Shown here one piece after another: positions 25,197 through 34,636 of a DNA stretch of 64,000 nt (the stretch's first letter is position 1; every line of letters starts with the position of its first letter). This stretch comes from Vogesella aquatica. Lineage in GTDB: Bacteria; Pseudomonadota; Gammaproteobacteria; Burkholderiales; Chromobacteriaceae. Where the stretch lies: assembly GCF_028548455.1 (NCBI RefSeq), contig NZ_JAQQLF010000002.1, positions 62,001-126,000 of the forward strand. The letters are read 5' to 3'. Both the position numbers and the translations under genes were made by a program. A model generated the notes under the pieces. That model was not told the DNA's origin and ran no database searches. It was given only the letters and a program-made list of their open reading frames with translations.

Positions 25197-26630
25197 CTAG
25201 AACAACTTGGAAATATCCTTCGCGTCCCAGTGCGGGAAGTGCTTGCGAACCAGCGCATTGAACTCGACTTCGAAGGCGCGCAGGCGGGCCAGGTCGCTTT
25301 GGTCCTGGCTGGCGCTGTCGATCTGCGCTTCGCCGCGGATCATGCCGGCACCGGAGGTGGCATTGCTCAGGCGGTCGATCACGATCAGGCTGCCGGTGGC
25401 ACGGCACAGGCTGTAGGCGTCGAATACCACCGGGGCGGTGAAGGCGATGCGTACCAGGCCGATTTCGTTCAGCTGCAGCTTTTCGGCTTCGAAGGCGTCC
25501 AGCGTGTTCACGTCCACGCGGTGCACGATGCGCTCCACGCGGCCGGTAACGGTTTTGCCGGCCAGCTTGAAACTGTAGTCCTTGCCGACCGACAGCGGCG
25601 TTTCGTCCATCCACACCAGGTGGGCTTCCACCGCCTGGCTCACGGTTGGCGCAACTTCGTCGGCGCGCACGATCATGTCGCCGCGCGAGATGTCGATTTC
25701 GTCTGTCAGGGTCAGGGTAATGGCCTGGCCGCTGCCTGCTACATCCAGGTTGCCTTCGTACACCACCACGTTTTCTACCGTGCTTTGCTTGCCGGAAGGC
25801 AGGGCGATAACGCGGTCGCCGGGGTGGATTTCACCGCTGGCGATGGTGCCGCAGAAGCCGCGGAAGTCCAGGTTGGGGCGGTTCACGTACTGCACCGGCA
25901 GGCGGAAGGCGCTCTGGGCCACGTCGTGGTCGACTTCCACACTGTCGAGGATGCCCATCAGGGTCTGGCCGTCGTACCACGGCGTGCGCTCGCTGGCGCT
26001 CACCACGTTGTCGCCACGCAGCGCGCTGATCGGCACGAAGCGGATGTCGGCAATACCCAGGTTGGCCGCAAAAGCCAGGTATTCGTCGCGGATGCGGTTG
26101 AACACGGCCTGGTCGAAGTCCAGCAGATCCATCTTGTTGATGGCTACTACCACGTGCTTGATGCCCAGCAGGCTCACGATGTAGCTGTGGCGGCGGGTCT
26201 GGGTTTGCACGCCGTAGCGGGCGTCGATCAGGATCACGGCCAGGTTGCAGGTGGACGCGCCGGTGGCCATGTTGCGGGTGTACTGCTCGTGGCCCGGGCA
26301 GTCGGCAATGATGAACTTGCGGCGATCGGTGCTGAAGTAGCGGTAGGCCACGTCGATGGTGATGCCTTGCTCGCGCTCGGCTTGCAGGCCGTCTACCAGC
26401 AGTGCCAGATCGATGTCTTCGTCGGTGGTGTTGTACTTTTTCGAGTCGCGCTGGATGGCGGCCAGCTGGTCTTCGAAGATCAGCTTGGAGTCATGCAGCA
26501 GGCGGCCGATCAGCGTGGACTTGCCGTCGTCTACGTTGCCGCAGGTGATGAAGCGCAGCATGTCCTTGTTTTCGTGCTGCTTCAGGTAGGCCAGGATGTC
26601 GCTGGCGATCAGGTCGGATTGGTGTGCCAT
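25197..26630 (-). CDS. cysN: CysN, sulfate adenylyltransferase GTPase subunit
   Basis: A 477-residue translation-factor-like GTPase with P-loop [27 protein letters not shown] (G3) and NKMDLLDF (G4), followed by two beta-barrel domains. With CysD it activates sulfate to APS in assimilation. No fused APS kinase (CysC) domain is present. It is the second gene of cysDN; its stop lies at the border of the integrase island. Confidence 0.93.
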   Translation of the reverse strand: MAHQSDLIASDILAYLKQHENKDMLRFITCGNVDDGKSTLIGRLLHDSKLIFEDQLAAIQRDSKKYNTTDEDIDLALLVDGLQAEREQGITIDVAYRYFSTDRRKFIIADCPGHEQYTRNMATGASTCNLAVILIDARYGVQTQTRRHSYIVSLLGIKHVVVAINKMDLLDFDQAVFNRIRDEYLAFAANLGIADIRFVPISALRGDNVVSASERTPWYDGQTLMGILDSVEVDHDVAQSAFRLPVQYVNRPNLDFRGFCGTIASGEIHPGDRVIALPSGKQSTVENVVVYEGNLDVAGSGQAITLTLTDEIDISRGDMIVRADEVAPTVSQAVEAHLVWMDETPLSVGKDYSFKLAGKTVTGRVERIVHRVDVNTLDAFEAEKLQLNEIGLVRIAFTAPVVFDAYSLCRATGSLIVIDRLSNATSGAGMIRGEAQIDSASQDQSDLARLRAFEVEFNALVRKHFPHWDAKDISKLF

Positions 26631-26651
26631 GAGCGTATGCCTTGCATCTGC

Positions 26652-26677
26652 AAGGTTGGCCGCGTGCGGCCAACCTT
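26652..26677. repeat. Perfect inverted pair of the GGTTGGCCGC repeat inside the cysDN operon
   Basis: Arms AAGGTTGGCCGC and GCGGCCAACCTT are separated by only GT in the 75-base gap between cysD and cysN. The structure would make a strong RNA hairpin without a U-run on either side, so it may stabilise or attenuate the operon mRNA. It contains two copies of the window-wide 10-mer. Confidence 0.85.
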
Positions 26678-26705
26678 AGAATATTCGGTAGGGGCGAAGC
26701 GGGGC

Positions 26706-27632
26706 TTAGAAGTAGCCTTCCATCTTCTTTTTCTCCATCGAGCCGGCCGAGTCGTGGTCGATCACGCGTCCCTGGCGTTCGGAGGTTTTGGTCAGCAGCA
26801 TTTCCTGGATCACTTCGGCCAGGCTGGTGGCTTCCGACTCTACCGCGCCGGTCAGCGGGTAACAGCCCAGCGTACGGAAGCGCACTTTCTTGTGCTGGAT
26901 GCGCGCTTTTTCCTCTGCGCTCAGGTACTGCAGGATGCGCTCGTCGTCGATCATGATCATGGTGCCGTCGCGCTCGATCACCGGGCGTTCGGCAGCAAAG
27001 TACAGCGGCACGATCTCGATGTTTTCCAGGAAGATGTACTGCCAGATATCCAGCTCGGTCCAGTTGGACAGCGGGAACACACGGATGCTTTCGCCCTTGT
27101 TGATCTTGGCGTTGTAGATGTTCCACAGCTCGGGGCGCTGGCTTTTCGGGTCCCAGCGGTGGTTCTTGTCGCGGAAGGAGTACACGCGCTCCTTGGCGCG
27201 CGATTTTTCCTCGTCGCGACGCGCGCCGCCAAAGGCCGCGTCGAATTTGTACTTGTTCAGTGCCTGTTTCAGGCCTTCGGTCTTCATCACGTCGGTGTGC
27301 TTGGCACTGCCGGCGGTAAACGGATTGATGCCGGCGTCCACGCCGTCCTGGTTCACGTGCACGATCAGGTCCCAGCCGTATTCGCGGGCCTGCTTGTCGC
27401 GCAGGTCTATCATTTCCTTGAATTTCCAGGTGGTGTCCACGTGCATCAGCGGAAACGGTGGGCGGCCGGGGGCAAAGGCTTTCTGCGCCAAATGCAGCAT
27501 CACGGCAGAGTCCTTGCCGATGGAGTACAGCATCACCGGGTTGTCAAACTCGGCGGCGACTTCACGGATGATGTGGATGGACTCGGCTTCAAGTTGCTTG
27601 AGGTGAGTCAGCCTCTCCTGACTGATTTTCAT
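26706..27632 (-). CDS. cysD: CysD, sulfate adenylyltransferase catalytic subunit
   Basis: A 308-residue PP-loop ATP pyrophosphatase family enzyme with [12 protein letters not shown] (PP motif), HVDTTWKF and [15 protein letters not shown]. It forms APS with CysN. ATG 27632 is chosen because the N-terminus then begins just before [15 protein letters not shown] as in other CysD; upstream ATGs at 27662 and beyond are possible. The 283-base gap to the divergent regulator at 27916 holds an A+T-rich promoter-like run around 27740-27780. Confidence 0.92.
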   Translation of the reverse strand: MKISQERLTHLKQLEAESIHIIREVAAEFDNPVMLYSIGKDSAVMLHLAQKAFAPGRPPFPLMHVDTTWKFKEMIDLRDKQAREYGWDLIVHVNQDGVDAGINPFTAGSAKHTDVMKTEGLKQALNKYKFDAAFGGARRDEEKSRAKERVYSFRDKNHRWDPKSQRPELWNIYNAKINKGESIRVFPLSNWTELDIWQYIFLENIEIVPLYFAAERPVIERDGTMIMIDDERILQYLSAEEKARIQHKKVRFRTLGCYPLTGAVESEATSLAEVIQEMLLTKTSERQGRVIDHDSAGSMEKKKMEGYF

Positions 27633-27915
27633 CTTTGCGCTCAATTCTCTGGCTGTTTGCATCGCGGCACCCGGGCAGGCGCCGTGCCGGACTTTCCGGC
27701 ACTGCAAATGTACCGGAGAGCCGCTACCCCCGAAAGAATGAATATATATATCGATATGCTATATATGGGATGGTTTGATGCTATTGCGGGAATATAGACG
27801 TTCTGCGATTAGACAAAATAATCGAATAAAGCGGGTTTTTACTTAACGAACTGTGGCTAGAATGAAGGGTGCAGGCGCAATAGTGATCCAACATAAAAAC
27901 CATGGCAGGTGCCCG

Positions 27916-29034
27916 ATGAGCGACAAACCCCTGATTATTGTGATTGACGATGATGTGCTGACCACGGAAATGATCAGCGATGGCCTGGAGGATCAATACC
28001 GCATTGTCGGTTTCAGCAACCCGCTACAGGGCCTGGCACAGATCGCCAGCCTGCAGCCGGCACTGATCCTGCTGGATATCAACATGCCGCAAATGGACGG
28101 CTACGAAGTGTGCCGCCGGCTGAAGGAAGATTTTGAAACAAGTGACATTCCGGTGGTGTTCCTGTCCGGGCTTACCGCGCTGGAAGACCGCGTGGCGGCT
28201 TACGATGCCGGTGGTGAGGACTTTACTTCCAAGCCGCTGAACCTGGCGGTAGTGGCCTCGCGCATTGATGCCATCTTCCGGCGCCGGCGTGAAAAGGCAG
28301 CGTTGGCCAGCCAGGCCAGCTTTGCCACCGCTACGGCCATGACGGCGATGAGCAATGCGGCGGAGCTGGGCCTGGTGGTGGAGTTTTCGCGGCGTGCCAT
28401 GGCCTGCGTGGACTTGCAGCAACTTGGGCGTACCCTGCTGGATACCGTGCAAGGCTTCGGTGTCACCGGTGCGGTAGCGCTGGCTAGCGGTGGCGAGCGG
28501 CTTGCACTGAGCCAGGAGGGTGAGGTCAGCGAGATGGAGCGCGGTGTATTGCAGCTGATTGCCGACTGTGGCCGGGTAGTGGCGATGGGTAAGCGTGTCG
28601 CTTTCAACTATGAAGGGATAACGCTGCTGATTCGCGATTTGCCGATAGAAGAAGACGATAGGGCCGGGCGCTTGCGCGACCACTTTGCCGTGCTGGCCGA
28701 GCTGGTGTCGGAGCGTTTGAAAATCCTGGCGCTACAGCAGCGCGTCTACCACCGGGAGAGCCAGTTGCGCTCGCTGTTGCAAACCATTCGCGAGGGTATT
28801 CATAGCCTGGACGCACAGCGCAACGAAGACCGCATGGCGGCCAGTACCTTTCTGGAAACCTCGCTGGGGCGGGTGGAGCGCGACCTGGTGCACCTGGGTT
28901 TGACCGAATCGCAGGAGGAGCAGCTGGTGTCTACCCTGCGCGAGACCAGTTACAAGGTACTAGACCTGTATCGTGGTGACCCAAGGGCGGTAGAAGCTTT
29001 GAAGCAGGCACTGGCCGCGCTGCCGGATCTGTAA
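27916..29034 (+). CDS. Response regulator with GAF-like C-terminal region
   Basis: A 372-residue protein: receiver domain (about 5-120) with phospho-acceptor D54 in LLDINMPQMDG and the conserved Lys in SKPLN, then a ~250-residue region with a GAF-like alternation of helices and strands and a coiled-coil (ALQQRVYHRESQLRSLLQ). No DNA-binding or enzymatic output domain is recognised. It sits directly before the large hybrid kinase, likely as its partner or diguanylate-free adapter. Confidence 0.7.
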   Translation: MSDKPLIIVIDDDVLTTEMISDGLEDQYRIVGFSNPLQGLAQIASLQPALILLDINMPQMDGYEVCRRLKEDFETSDIPVVFLSGLTALEDRVAAYDAGGEDFTSKPLNLAVVASRIDAIFRRRREKAALASQASFATATAMTAMSNAAELGLVVEFSRRAMACVDLQQLGRTLLDTVQGFGVTGAVALASGGERLALSQEGEVSEMERGVLQLIADCGRVVAMGKRVAFNYEGITLLIRDLPIEEDDRAGRLRDHFAVLAELVSERLKILALQQRVYHRESQLRSLLQTIREGIHSLDAQRNEDRMAASTFLETSLGRVERDLVHLGLTESQEEQLVSTLRETSYKVLDLYRGDPRAVEALKQALAALPDL

Positions 29035-29042
29035 ACCCCCGG

Positions 29043-29052
29043 GGTTGGCCGC
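29043..29052 (+). repeat. Intergenic copy of GGTTGGCCGC
   Basis: An exact copy, followed by A, in the short gap between the response regulator and the hybrid kinase gene. Confidence 0.7.
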
Positions 29053-29074
29053 ATGGCCAGCCCCGCTTTCTTTT

Positions 29075-32000
29075 ATGCCCACTATGTCCCTACGCCATCG
29101 TTTCCTGCTGTGGTTTTTGCTGGGTAGCTTGCTGCCTGTGGTTTTTACCGGCGTGGTGGCCTACCAGCAGGCGCGGGAAAGCCTGCTGGCCGGCTTGTTT
29201 GACCAGATGCGCGCGCTGACCGACGACCGTGTACGCGAGCTGCAGCACTGGCGGCTGAGCCAGGCAGACCACGTGCAGGTGCTGGCGGCAAACCCGGCCA
29301 TCCAGCAGTGCAAAACCCGTCTGGGTGAGGCCATGCGCCAGCACGGGCCGCTATCGGTGGCTTATGGTGTGGCACGTAGCATGTGTAGCCAGGCGCTGGC
29401 GCTGGGCGGGCTGGAAGGGGTGGACGATATCCTGCTGGCGGATGTGGATGGCAGGGTGGTGTATAGCGCCAAGGGGAGGCGCGATTTTGGCGCGGAGCTG
29501 TTTCGCGGCGAGCTGGGGCGTACCGTGCTGGCTGATAATGTGCGCAAGGCTTTGCGTGAGCCAGGCATGCATTTTGTGCCCTACGAGCTTTACGCACCTA
29601 GCGGTAGAGAAACGGCGTTCTGGCTGGCCAGCATGGTAGAGCAGGGCAAGGTGAGCGGCTTTTTCATCGTCAGTATCAGTAATGCTTCGCTCAACCCGAT
29701 CCTGACCAGTCGCGAAGGCTTGGGGCAGAGCGGGGAGATGATGCTGGCCAGGCAAGAGCCGGATGGCAAGGCGCTGATCATGGGGCCGCTACGCCACCAT
29801 AAAGATGCCGCTTTCCAGTTGCACCTTACCCGCCGTACTACCGACCCGCAGCCTATCTTCGACGCGCTGCAGGGGCAGCGCGGAGCGGGCTTGCGCCGGG
29901 ATTATCGTGGCGAGCCGGTGTTGGCCGCCTGGGCCCCGGTGCCTGATCTGGGCTGGGCGGTAGAGGTCAAGATCGACCAGCAAGAGGCGCTTGAGCCGCT
30001 GCATCAGCTGCAGTGGCAAGTGCTGCAGGTGTTATTGCTGGTGGCGCTGGTCATCAGCGCCCTGGCTTACTGGGCCGCGCAGCGGCTGCTAAGACCGCTG
30101 CAGGCGCTGGTGCAAGCCAGCGTGCGCCTGGGTGAGGGGGATATTCACAGCCGTATCAGCCACCCCGGCACCGACGAAATAGGTGTGCTGGGGCACAGCT
30201 TCAACAGCATGGCCGAGCAACTGGCGCAGTCGCAAAAGCGGCTGTGGAACTATGCGTTCGAGCTGGAAGCCAAGGTGGCCGAGCACACCGCCACCCTGCT
30301 GCAGCGCCAGCAGCAGCTGGAAGATGCCGAGCAGATGGCCAGGCTGGGGTATTACATTGTCGATTTGTACAGCGGCGTGGTGTCGTGGTCGCGCCAGCTC
30401 AGCAGTTTGCTGGACTACCCCGAACAGTTTGACGCCAGCGAGGTGCTGTTCCTGGCGCGTATTCACCCTGACGATCAGGCGCGGGTGCTGGCCGCCTACC
30501 GTCAGGCGCAAACCGGGCCGTACCACCTGAACTACCGGCTGCTGCTGGCGGGGGAGGTGAAATACGTACAGGAACAAGGGCGCTACGACTTTACCGACAC
30601 CGGCGAGCCGCTGCGCCGTATGGCGGTGATACAGGATATCTCGCACTACGTTGCCATTCTGGAAGAGAAAACCGCCACCCTGCAGGCGCTGGAGCAAGAA
30701 CGCCTGGCGCGTGCGGAGCAGGCGGTAGGCCATGCCGAGGCCAAGGCGCAAGCCATTTTGCATGCCATCGACGATGGCATTATCGGCTTGAGCACGGCAG
30801 GGCAAGTGGTGTTCAGCAACCCGGCTGCTGCCAGCCTGCTGGGCCAGGTGGTGGCGACGCTTACCGGGCGGGCACTGGACGATGTGCTGCTGCACCATAA
30901 CCCGGAAGGCGAGCCCTTTGGCACCCCCGGCCCGCTGGCGCAAGCCCTGGCCTTGGGCCAGCCCTGCGCCAGCCAGTGGGAGTTGTTTGGTAGTGCGCAG
31001 CGGGCGGCTTTTCCGGTGTCGTACGAGCTGCACCTGCTGCCGGAGGGGCACGGCGACCTGGCTGCCGTACTGTATTTCCGCGATATCAGCGCCCAGCGTG
31101 CCAGCGAGGCCAAGCTGGAGCAAATGTCGCGTGCGGTAACGCAAAGCCCTGCCGGGGTACTGATTACCGATACCCAGGGGGTGATCGAGTATGTCAACCC
31201 GCGGCTGATGGCCATGACGGGTTATAGCGAGCAGGAAATCCTTGGCCAGACGCCCCAGCTGTTCAAGTCCGGGCAGACCAGTGAACAGACCTACCAGGAT
31301 TTGTGGCATACCTTGCGGCAGGGCAATAGCTGGCACGGCGAAATGCTGAATCGGCGCAAGGATGGCCGCGAGCTCTGGTTGATGCAGATGATCTCGCCGC
31401 TGCGCGATAGCGCCGGGCGGCTGACGCACTTCATCAGTATCCAGGAGGATATTGGCGAGCAAAAAGCGCTGGCACAGCAGATGGAGGCCGCGAGGTTGGC
31501 CGCGGAAGCCGCCGCTGCCACCAAGAGCGCGTTTCTGGCCAATATGAGTCATGAAATCCGCACCCCGATGAATGCCATCATCGGCATGGCCGACCTGGCG
31601 CTGCGCGATGCGCTGCCCGAGCGTACGCGGCAGTTCCTGCAAAAGCTGCTGGGGTCGGCGCGCGGCCTGCTGGACATCATCAATGACATTCTGGACTTTT
31701 CCAAGATCGAATCCGGCCACCTGCAGGTAGAGCACGTGCCATTCGACCTGGAAGACGTACTGGGCTCGCTGGCCGATATGCTGGCCATGCGGCTGGAAGG
31801 CAAGCCGGTCGAGCTGGTGTTTGACATCGCCCCCGGGGTGCCGCCCGTGCTGGTGGGCGATTCCTTGCGTTTGGGGCAGGTGCTGCTGAACTTGCTGGGC
31901 AACGCGGTGAAGTTTACCCGCGAAGGTGAAATCATCCTGCGCATTTACCCGCAGGACGGTGGTTGGCATTTCAGCGTGAGCGACTCTGGCATTGGCATGA

Positions 32001-33445
32001 GCGCTGCCCAGCAGCAAGGGCTGTTCCAGCCATTTAGCCAGGCCGATGTCTCCACGCAGCGGCGCTACGGCGGTACCGGCCTTGGGTTGGTGATTTCCAG
32101 CCAGCTGGTCCGCTTGATGGGCGGCGAATGTATCGATGTCGTTTCGCAGCCCGGTGTCGGCAGCACCTTCAGCTTTGCTCTGCCGCTGGCAGCGGGGGAC
32201 GGTCAGAAGCAAGCCGGCCCGCTGGCGGTAAACCGGGTATACCTGTACGGCGTGCGGCCAACCTTGAGTGCGGTGTTGCAGCAGCAGTTAGCCGCCATGG
32301 GCTTGCCTGTGCAGCCCTTTGGCGGTGTCGGGGCTACCGTCTGCGCCTTGGCCGAGCAGCGTGCGGGCGATGTCTGGCTGGTGGATATCGATCAGCCGGG
32401 TTGGCCGCATGTGTTCAGCGAGGTGCACTGGCAGCCCGGCGTGTGGTGCGTATTGCTGAGTGTGCGCCACTTGGGTATGGCCGAGCTTGCCCCTTTCATG
32501 CCGGCCGCCATGCCAGTGGCTGCCATCTGGGTAAAACCGCTGACGCCGCAGCGCCTGCGGCACGGCCTGAAGCAGCTGGGGCGCAAGCCGGCCCAGCTGC
32601 AGCAGGTGCCTGCACAGGTGCACGAGCAATGCCTGGCCGGCAGGCAAGTGCTGGTGGTCGATGACGTGCTGCTGAACCAGGAGGTAGTGGCGGCCTACCT
32701 GATGGATGCGGGCGCCCAGGTAAGCTATGCCGGCAACGGTGAAGAGGCCTTGCACCGCCTCGCCAGCGAAAAGCCGGACATTATCCTGATGGACTGCCAC
32801 ATGCCGGTGATGGATGGCTTTGTTGCCACCGCGCGTATACGCGCCCACCCGCTCTGGTCCGGCATACCGATTGTGGCATTGACGGCAAATGCCTTGAGTG
32901 GCAGCCGCGAAGAAGCCATTGCCGCGGGCATGGACGACTACATCAGCAAGCCTATCGACCCCGACAAACTGTTTGCCGTGCTGGCGCGGCTGGGCATTAG
33001 CCAGCCGCAGGCAGGGGCGCGTGTTGTTGCACCGCTTGCTGTGGCTGGCGCCGCGATCGAGGCGGCGCCACAGGAGCACGATGCCTGGCAAGCCTTGCAG
33101 CATGCCGGTGTACACCTGGAAGAAGGGCTGGCGCGGGCCATGGGCAAGCGCAAGGTATACCTGAAATGGCTGCGGCTGTTCGCGCAGAGCCAGCAATCCT
33201 TCCCGCAAGACGCGGCGCAGGCGCTAGCGCAGCAAGATTGGGTGTTGCTGCAGCGTTTGGCCCATACCCTGAAGGGCGCGGCCAGCAATGTCAGTGCAGA
33301 AACGGTACGCGGACTGGCCGAGCAGCTGGAAAATAGTGTGCGTGATCAGCAGGCCGAGCCAGTGCTGGCAGGCCAGCTGGCGGCTTTGGTGCCGGTATTT
33401 GAAGCGTGCCGGCAGGCGATCGTGGTTTTGCCGGACAGCGAGTAG
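29075..33445 (+). CDS. Giant hybrid histidine kinase (Cache-HAMP-PAS x3-HisKA-HATPase-REC-Hpt)
   Basis: A 1456-residue inner-membrane sensor. Order: TM1 (8-28), periplasmic Cache-like domain, TM2 near residues 310-330, HAMP, three PAS-like segments (around 425-515, 560-660 and 690-790), HisKA with H826 in MSHEIRTPMNAIIG, HATPase with GTGLGL, a degenerate receiver-like stretch, a receiver with D1240 in LMDCHMPVMDG, and a C-terminal Hpt domain with H1397 in LAHTLKGAA. A complete BarA-like phosphorelay is thus in one chain. Start 29075 is used; 29084 is equally possible. The signal is unknown. Confidence 0.85.
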   Translation: MPTMSLRHRFLLWFLLGSLLPVVFTGVVAYQQARESLLAGLFDQMRALTDDRVRELQHWRLSQADHVQVLAANPAIQQCKTRLGEAMRQHGPLSVAYGVARSMCSQALALGGLEGVDDILLADVDGRVVYSAKGRRDFGAELFRGELGRTVLADNVRKALREPGMHFVPYELYAPSGRETAFWLASMVEQGKVSGFFIVSISNASLNPILTSREGLGQSGEMMLARQEPDGKALIMGPLRHHKDAAFQLHLTRRTTDPQPIFDALQGQRGAGLRRDYRGEPVLAAWAPVPDLGWAVEVKIDQQEALEPLHQLQWQVLQVLLLVALVISALAYWAAQRLLRPLQALVQASVRLGEGDIHSRISHPGTDEIGVLGHSFNSMAEQLAQSQKRLWNYAFELEAKVAEHTATLLQRQQQLEDAEQMARLGYYIVDLYSGVVSWSRQLSSLLDYPEQFDASEVLFLARIHPDDQARVLAAYRQAQTGPYHLNYRLLLAGEVKYVQEQGRYDFTDTGEPLRRMAVIQDISHYVAILEEKTATLQALEQERLARAEQAVGHAEAKAQAILHAIDDGIIGLSTAGQVVFSNPAAASLLGQVVATLTGRALDDVLLHHNPEGEPFGTPGPLAQALALGQPCASQWELFGSAQRAAFPVSYELHLLPEGHGDLAAVLYFRDISAQRASEAKLEQMSRAVTQSPAGVLITDTQGVIEYVNPRLMAMTGYSEQEILGQTPQLFKSGQTSEQTYQDLWHTLRQGNSWHGEMLNRRKDGRELWLMQMISPLRDSAGRLTHFISIQEDIGEQKALAQQMEAARLAAEAAAATKSAFLANMSHEIRTPMNAIIGMADLALRDALPERTRQFLQKLLGSARGLLDIINDILDFSKIESGHLQVEHVPFDLEDVLGSLADMLAMRLEGKPVELVFDIAPGVPPVLVGDSLRLGQVLLNLLGNAVKFTREGEIILRIYPQDGGWHFSVSDSGIGMSAAQQQGLFQPFSQADVSTQRRYGGTGLGLVISSQLVRLMGGECIDVVSQPGVGSTFSFALPLAAGDGQKQAGPLAVNRVYLYGVRPTLSAVLQQQLAAMGLPVQPFGGVGATVCALAEQRAGDVWLVDIDQPGWPHVFSEVHWQPGVWCVLLSVRHLGMAELAPFMPAAMPVAAIWVKPLTPQRLRHGLKQLGRKPAQLQQVPAQVHEQCLAGRQVLVVDDVLLNQEVVAAYLMDAGAQVSYAGNGEEALHRLASEKPDIILMDCHMPVMDGFVATARIRAHPLWSGIPIVALTANALSGSREEAIAAGMDDYISKPIDPDKLFAVLARLGISQPQAGARVVAPLAVAGAAIEAAPQEHDAWQALQHAGVHLEEGLARAMGKRKVYLKWLRLFAQSQQSFPQDAAQALAQQDWVLLQRLAHTLKGAASNVSAETVRGLAEQLENSVRDQQAEPVLAGQLAALVPVFEACRQAIVVLPDSE

Positions 33446-33457
33446 GCACAACAAAAC

Positions 33458-33485
33458 AAAAAAGCCACCTTGCGGTGGCTTTTTT
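33458..33485 (+). terminator. Intrinsic terminator after the hybrid kinase gene
   Basis: Arms AAAAAAGCCACC and GGTGGCTTTTTT with a TTGC loop; symmetrical A/T tails let it also end the tRNA transcript on the other strand. Confidence 0.88.
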
Positions 33486-33494
33486 GTCGAATCC

Positions 33495-33570
33495 TGGCGT
33501 CCCCACGGGGATTCGAACCCCGGTTACCGCCGTGAAAGGGCGATGTCCTAGGCCTCTAGACGATGGGGAC
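33495..33570 (-). tRNA. tRNA-Glu (TTC anticodon)
   Basis: A 76-base minus-strand tRNA with the CCA end encoded. The acceptor begins GTCCCC and pairs with GGGGAC; the anticodon loop reads CTTTCAC (anticodon TTC); the T-loop is GGTTCGAATCC. It lies six bases downstream of tRNA-Arg in a common transcript. Confidence 0.95.
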
Positions 33571-33576
33571 AGATTG

Positions 33577-33653
33577 TGGCGCACCCGGAGCGATTCGAAC
33601 GCCCGACCCTTTGGTTCGTAGCCAAATACTCTATCCAACTGAGCTACGGGTGC
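33577..33653 (-). tRNA. tRNA-Arg (ACG anticodon)
   Basis: A 77-base minus-strand tRNA with the CCA end encoded. The acceptor GCACCCG pairs with CGGGTGC, and the anticodon stem-loop TTTGG-CTACGAA-CCAAA carries ACG, which is edited to ICG in bacteria. The T-loop is GTTCGAATC. It is the first tRNA of the pair. Confidence 0.95.
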
Positions 33654-33690
33654 GCTGTTCTCGTTTGACTGTTGTCTTTCGAGAAGGCGA

Positions 33691-33719
33691 ACTATACGGA
33701 AGTGGGATTTGGCTGTCAA
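33691..33719 (-). promoter_or_regulatory. Sigma-70 promoter of the tRNA-Arg/tRNA-Glu unit
   Basis: On the minus strand, TTGACA is separated by 17 bases from TATAGT, placing transcription start about 30 bases before the mature 5' end of tRNA-Arg. It is the best consensus promoter seen in the window. Confidence 0.85.
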
Positions 33720-33822
33720 CACATTTCTGTAAAATAACGTAATCAATGGCGGGGTGCTGGTTAGCCAGTAGCCCTTATGCGACAACATAAGCACAAGAAC
33801 ACCGAAGTAAGGCGAGGGGGAA

Positions 33823-34230
33823 ATGGCATTTGACGACCGATTTCGTTTGAGCAGCCACGCCGTGATCTGCAATGTGGCAGGCGAGGTACTACTGCTGAAA
33901 GCCAGTTACGGCAGCCTGGCCTGGGGCCTGCCCGGCGGCGCGCTGGAGCCGGGTGAAACCATCCATCAGGCGCTATTGCGCGAGTGCCGTGAGGAGCTGG
34001 GCGTCACGCTAGAGATTTGTTACCTGTCCGGGGTGTATTACCACGCCCAGTACGATTCGCAGGCGTTTGTGTTTCGTTGCGCGTTGCCAGACGGCGCAGA
34101 TATCCGGCTGAGCGCGGAGCACACGGCCTGGGCCTGGGTGGCACCCGCGCAGCTATCGCCAGTGCAGCGCCAGCGGGTGCAAGATTGTCTGGGGTTTGAC
34201 GGCTATGTGCACAGTGCACGCTTTGACTGA
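33823..34230 (+). CDS. NUDIX hydrolase
   Basis: A 135-residue NUDIX-fold pyrophosphohydrolase with an intact box: G-x5-E-x7-REx2EExG (GALEPGETIHQALLRECREE). The substrate, a nucleoside diphosphate linked to another group, cannot be predicted. A GAGGGGG ribosome-binding site precedes ATG 33823. Confidence 0.85.
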   Translation: MAFDDRFRLSSHAVICNVAGEVLLLKASYGSLAWGLPGGALEPGETIHQALLRECREELGVTLEICYLSGVYYHAQYDSQAFVFRCALPDGADIRLSAEHTAWAWVAPAQLSPVQRQRVQDCLGFDGYVHSARFD

Positions 34231-34231
34231 T

Positions 34232-34261
34232 GCGGCCAACCTGTCTAGGCAGGTTGGCCGC
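34232..34261. repeat. Inverted pair of the GGTTGGCCGC repeat between convergent genes
   Basis: Arms GCGGCCAACCTG and CAGGTTGGCCGC around TCTAGG, placed between the stops of the NUDIX gene and the small minus-strand HTH gene. It probably works as a bidirectional terminator-like hairpin, as inverted uptake sequences do in Neisseria. Confidence 0.8.
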
Positions 34262-34268
34262 ACGGGTT

Positions 34269-34481
34269 TCAGAGTGGCAGGTAGGGGGTAAGCTGGTTGA
34301 TTTCGTTCAGTGCCTTGCGAAAGCGGGCGTGGGCACGGGATACGGTAGATTGGCTGATATCCAGCTGGCGCGAGGCGGCATAGCCGGTCATGCCATCAAT
34401 TTCGATAAGCCACACGGCTTCGCGGGACTTCTTCTTCAAGCCGATCAGATTGGCGATATGGTTGAAGTGTTCCAGTCTCAT
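34269..34481 (-). CDS. Small HTH protein resembling TrfB/KorA-type regulators
   Basis: A 70-residue protein with a predicted helix-turn-helix (GMTGYAASRQLDISQSTVSR) and a basic, helical remainder. The layout resembles TrfB/KorA-like repressors of plasmids and related sigma-factor-like proteins. Single gene, preceded by AGGAGAG, ending at the inverted-repeat element. The target is unknown. Confidence 0.55.
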   Translation of the reverse strand: MRLEHFNHIANLIGLKKKSREAVWLIEIDGMTGYAASRQLDISQSTVSRAHARFRKALNEINQLTPYLPL

Positions 34482-34580
34482 GATGTGCTCTCCTGCGGGT
34501 GGTTGCGGTGGGCGAACCTGTGTTCAGCATAGAACGATGCAGGAAAAATGCACATATTTTGTTTGCGCCAGCCGGGCAGG

Positions 34581-34623
34581 AAAAAGCCCCGGGCGCGCCA
34601 TGGGGTGGCAGCGCTGCGGGGCT
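34581..34623 (-). terminator. Terminator of ppsR
   Basis: On the minus strand AGCCCCG pairs with CGGGGCT, followed by TTTT, beginning 14 bases after the ppsR stop. The loop is long, so the structure is moderate. Confidence 0.55.
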
Positions 34624-34636
34624 GTTGGCCGCAGAT

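Noticed and set aside
13990-25200. Direct repeats (att sites) at the island borders
   Set aside because: I compared both edges and saw only short, non-significant similarities.
25230-27797. 855-codon open frame on the plus strand opposite cysN and cysD
   Set aside because: It lies antisense to two strongly conserved genes, has low-complexity residue use, and arises from third-position G/C bias.
30089-32212. 707-codon minus-strand open frame opposite the hybrid kinase
   Set aside because: Antisense shadow in a G+C-rich gene with all kinase motifs on the plus strand.
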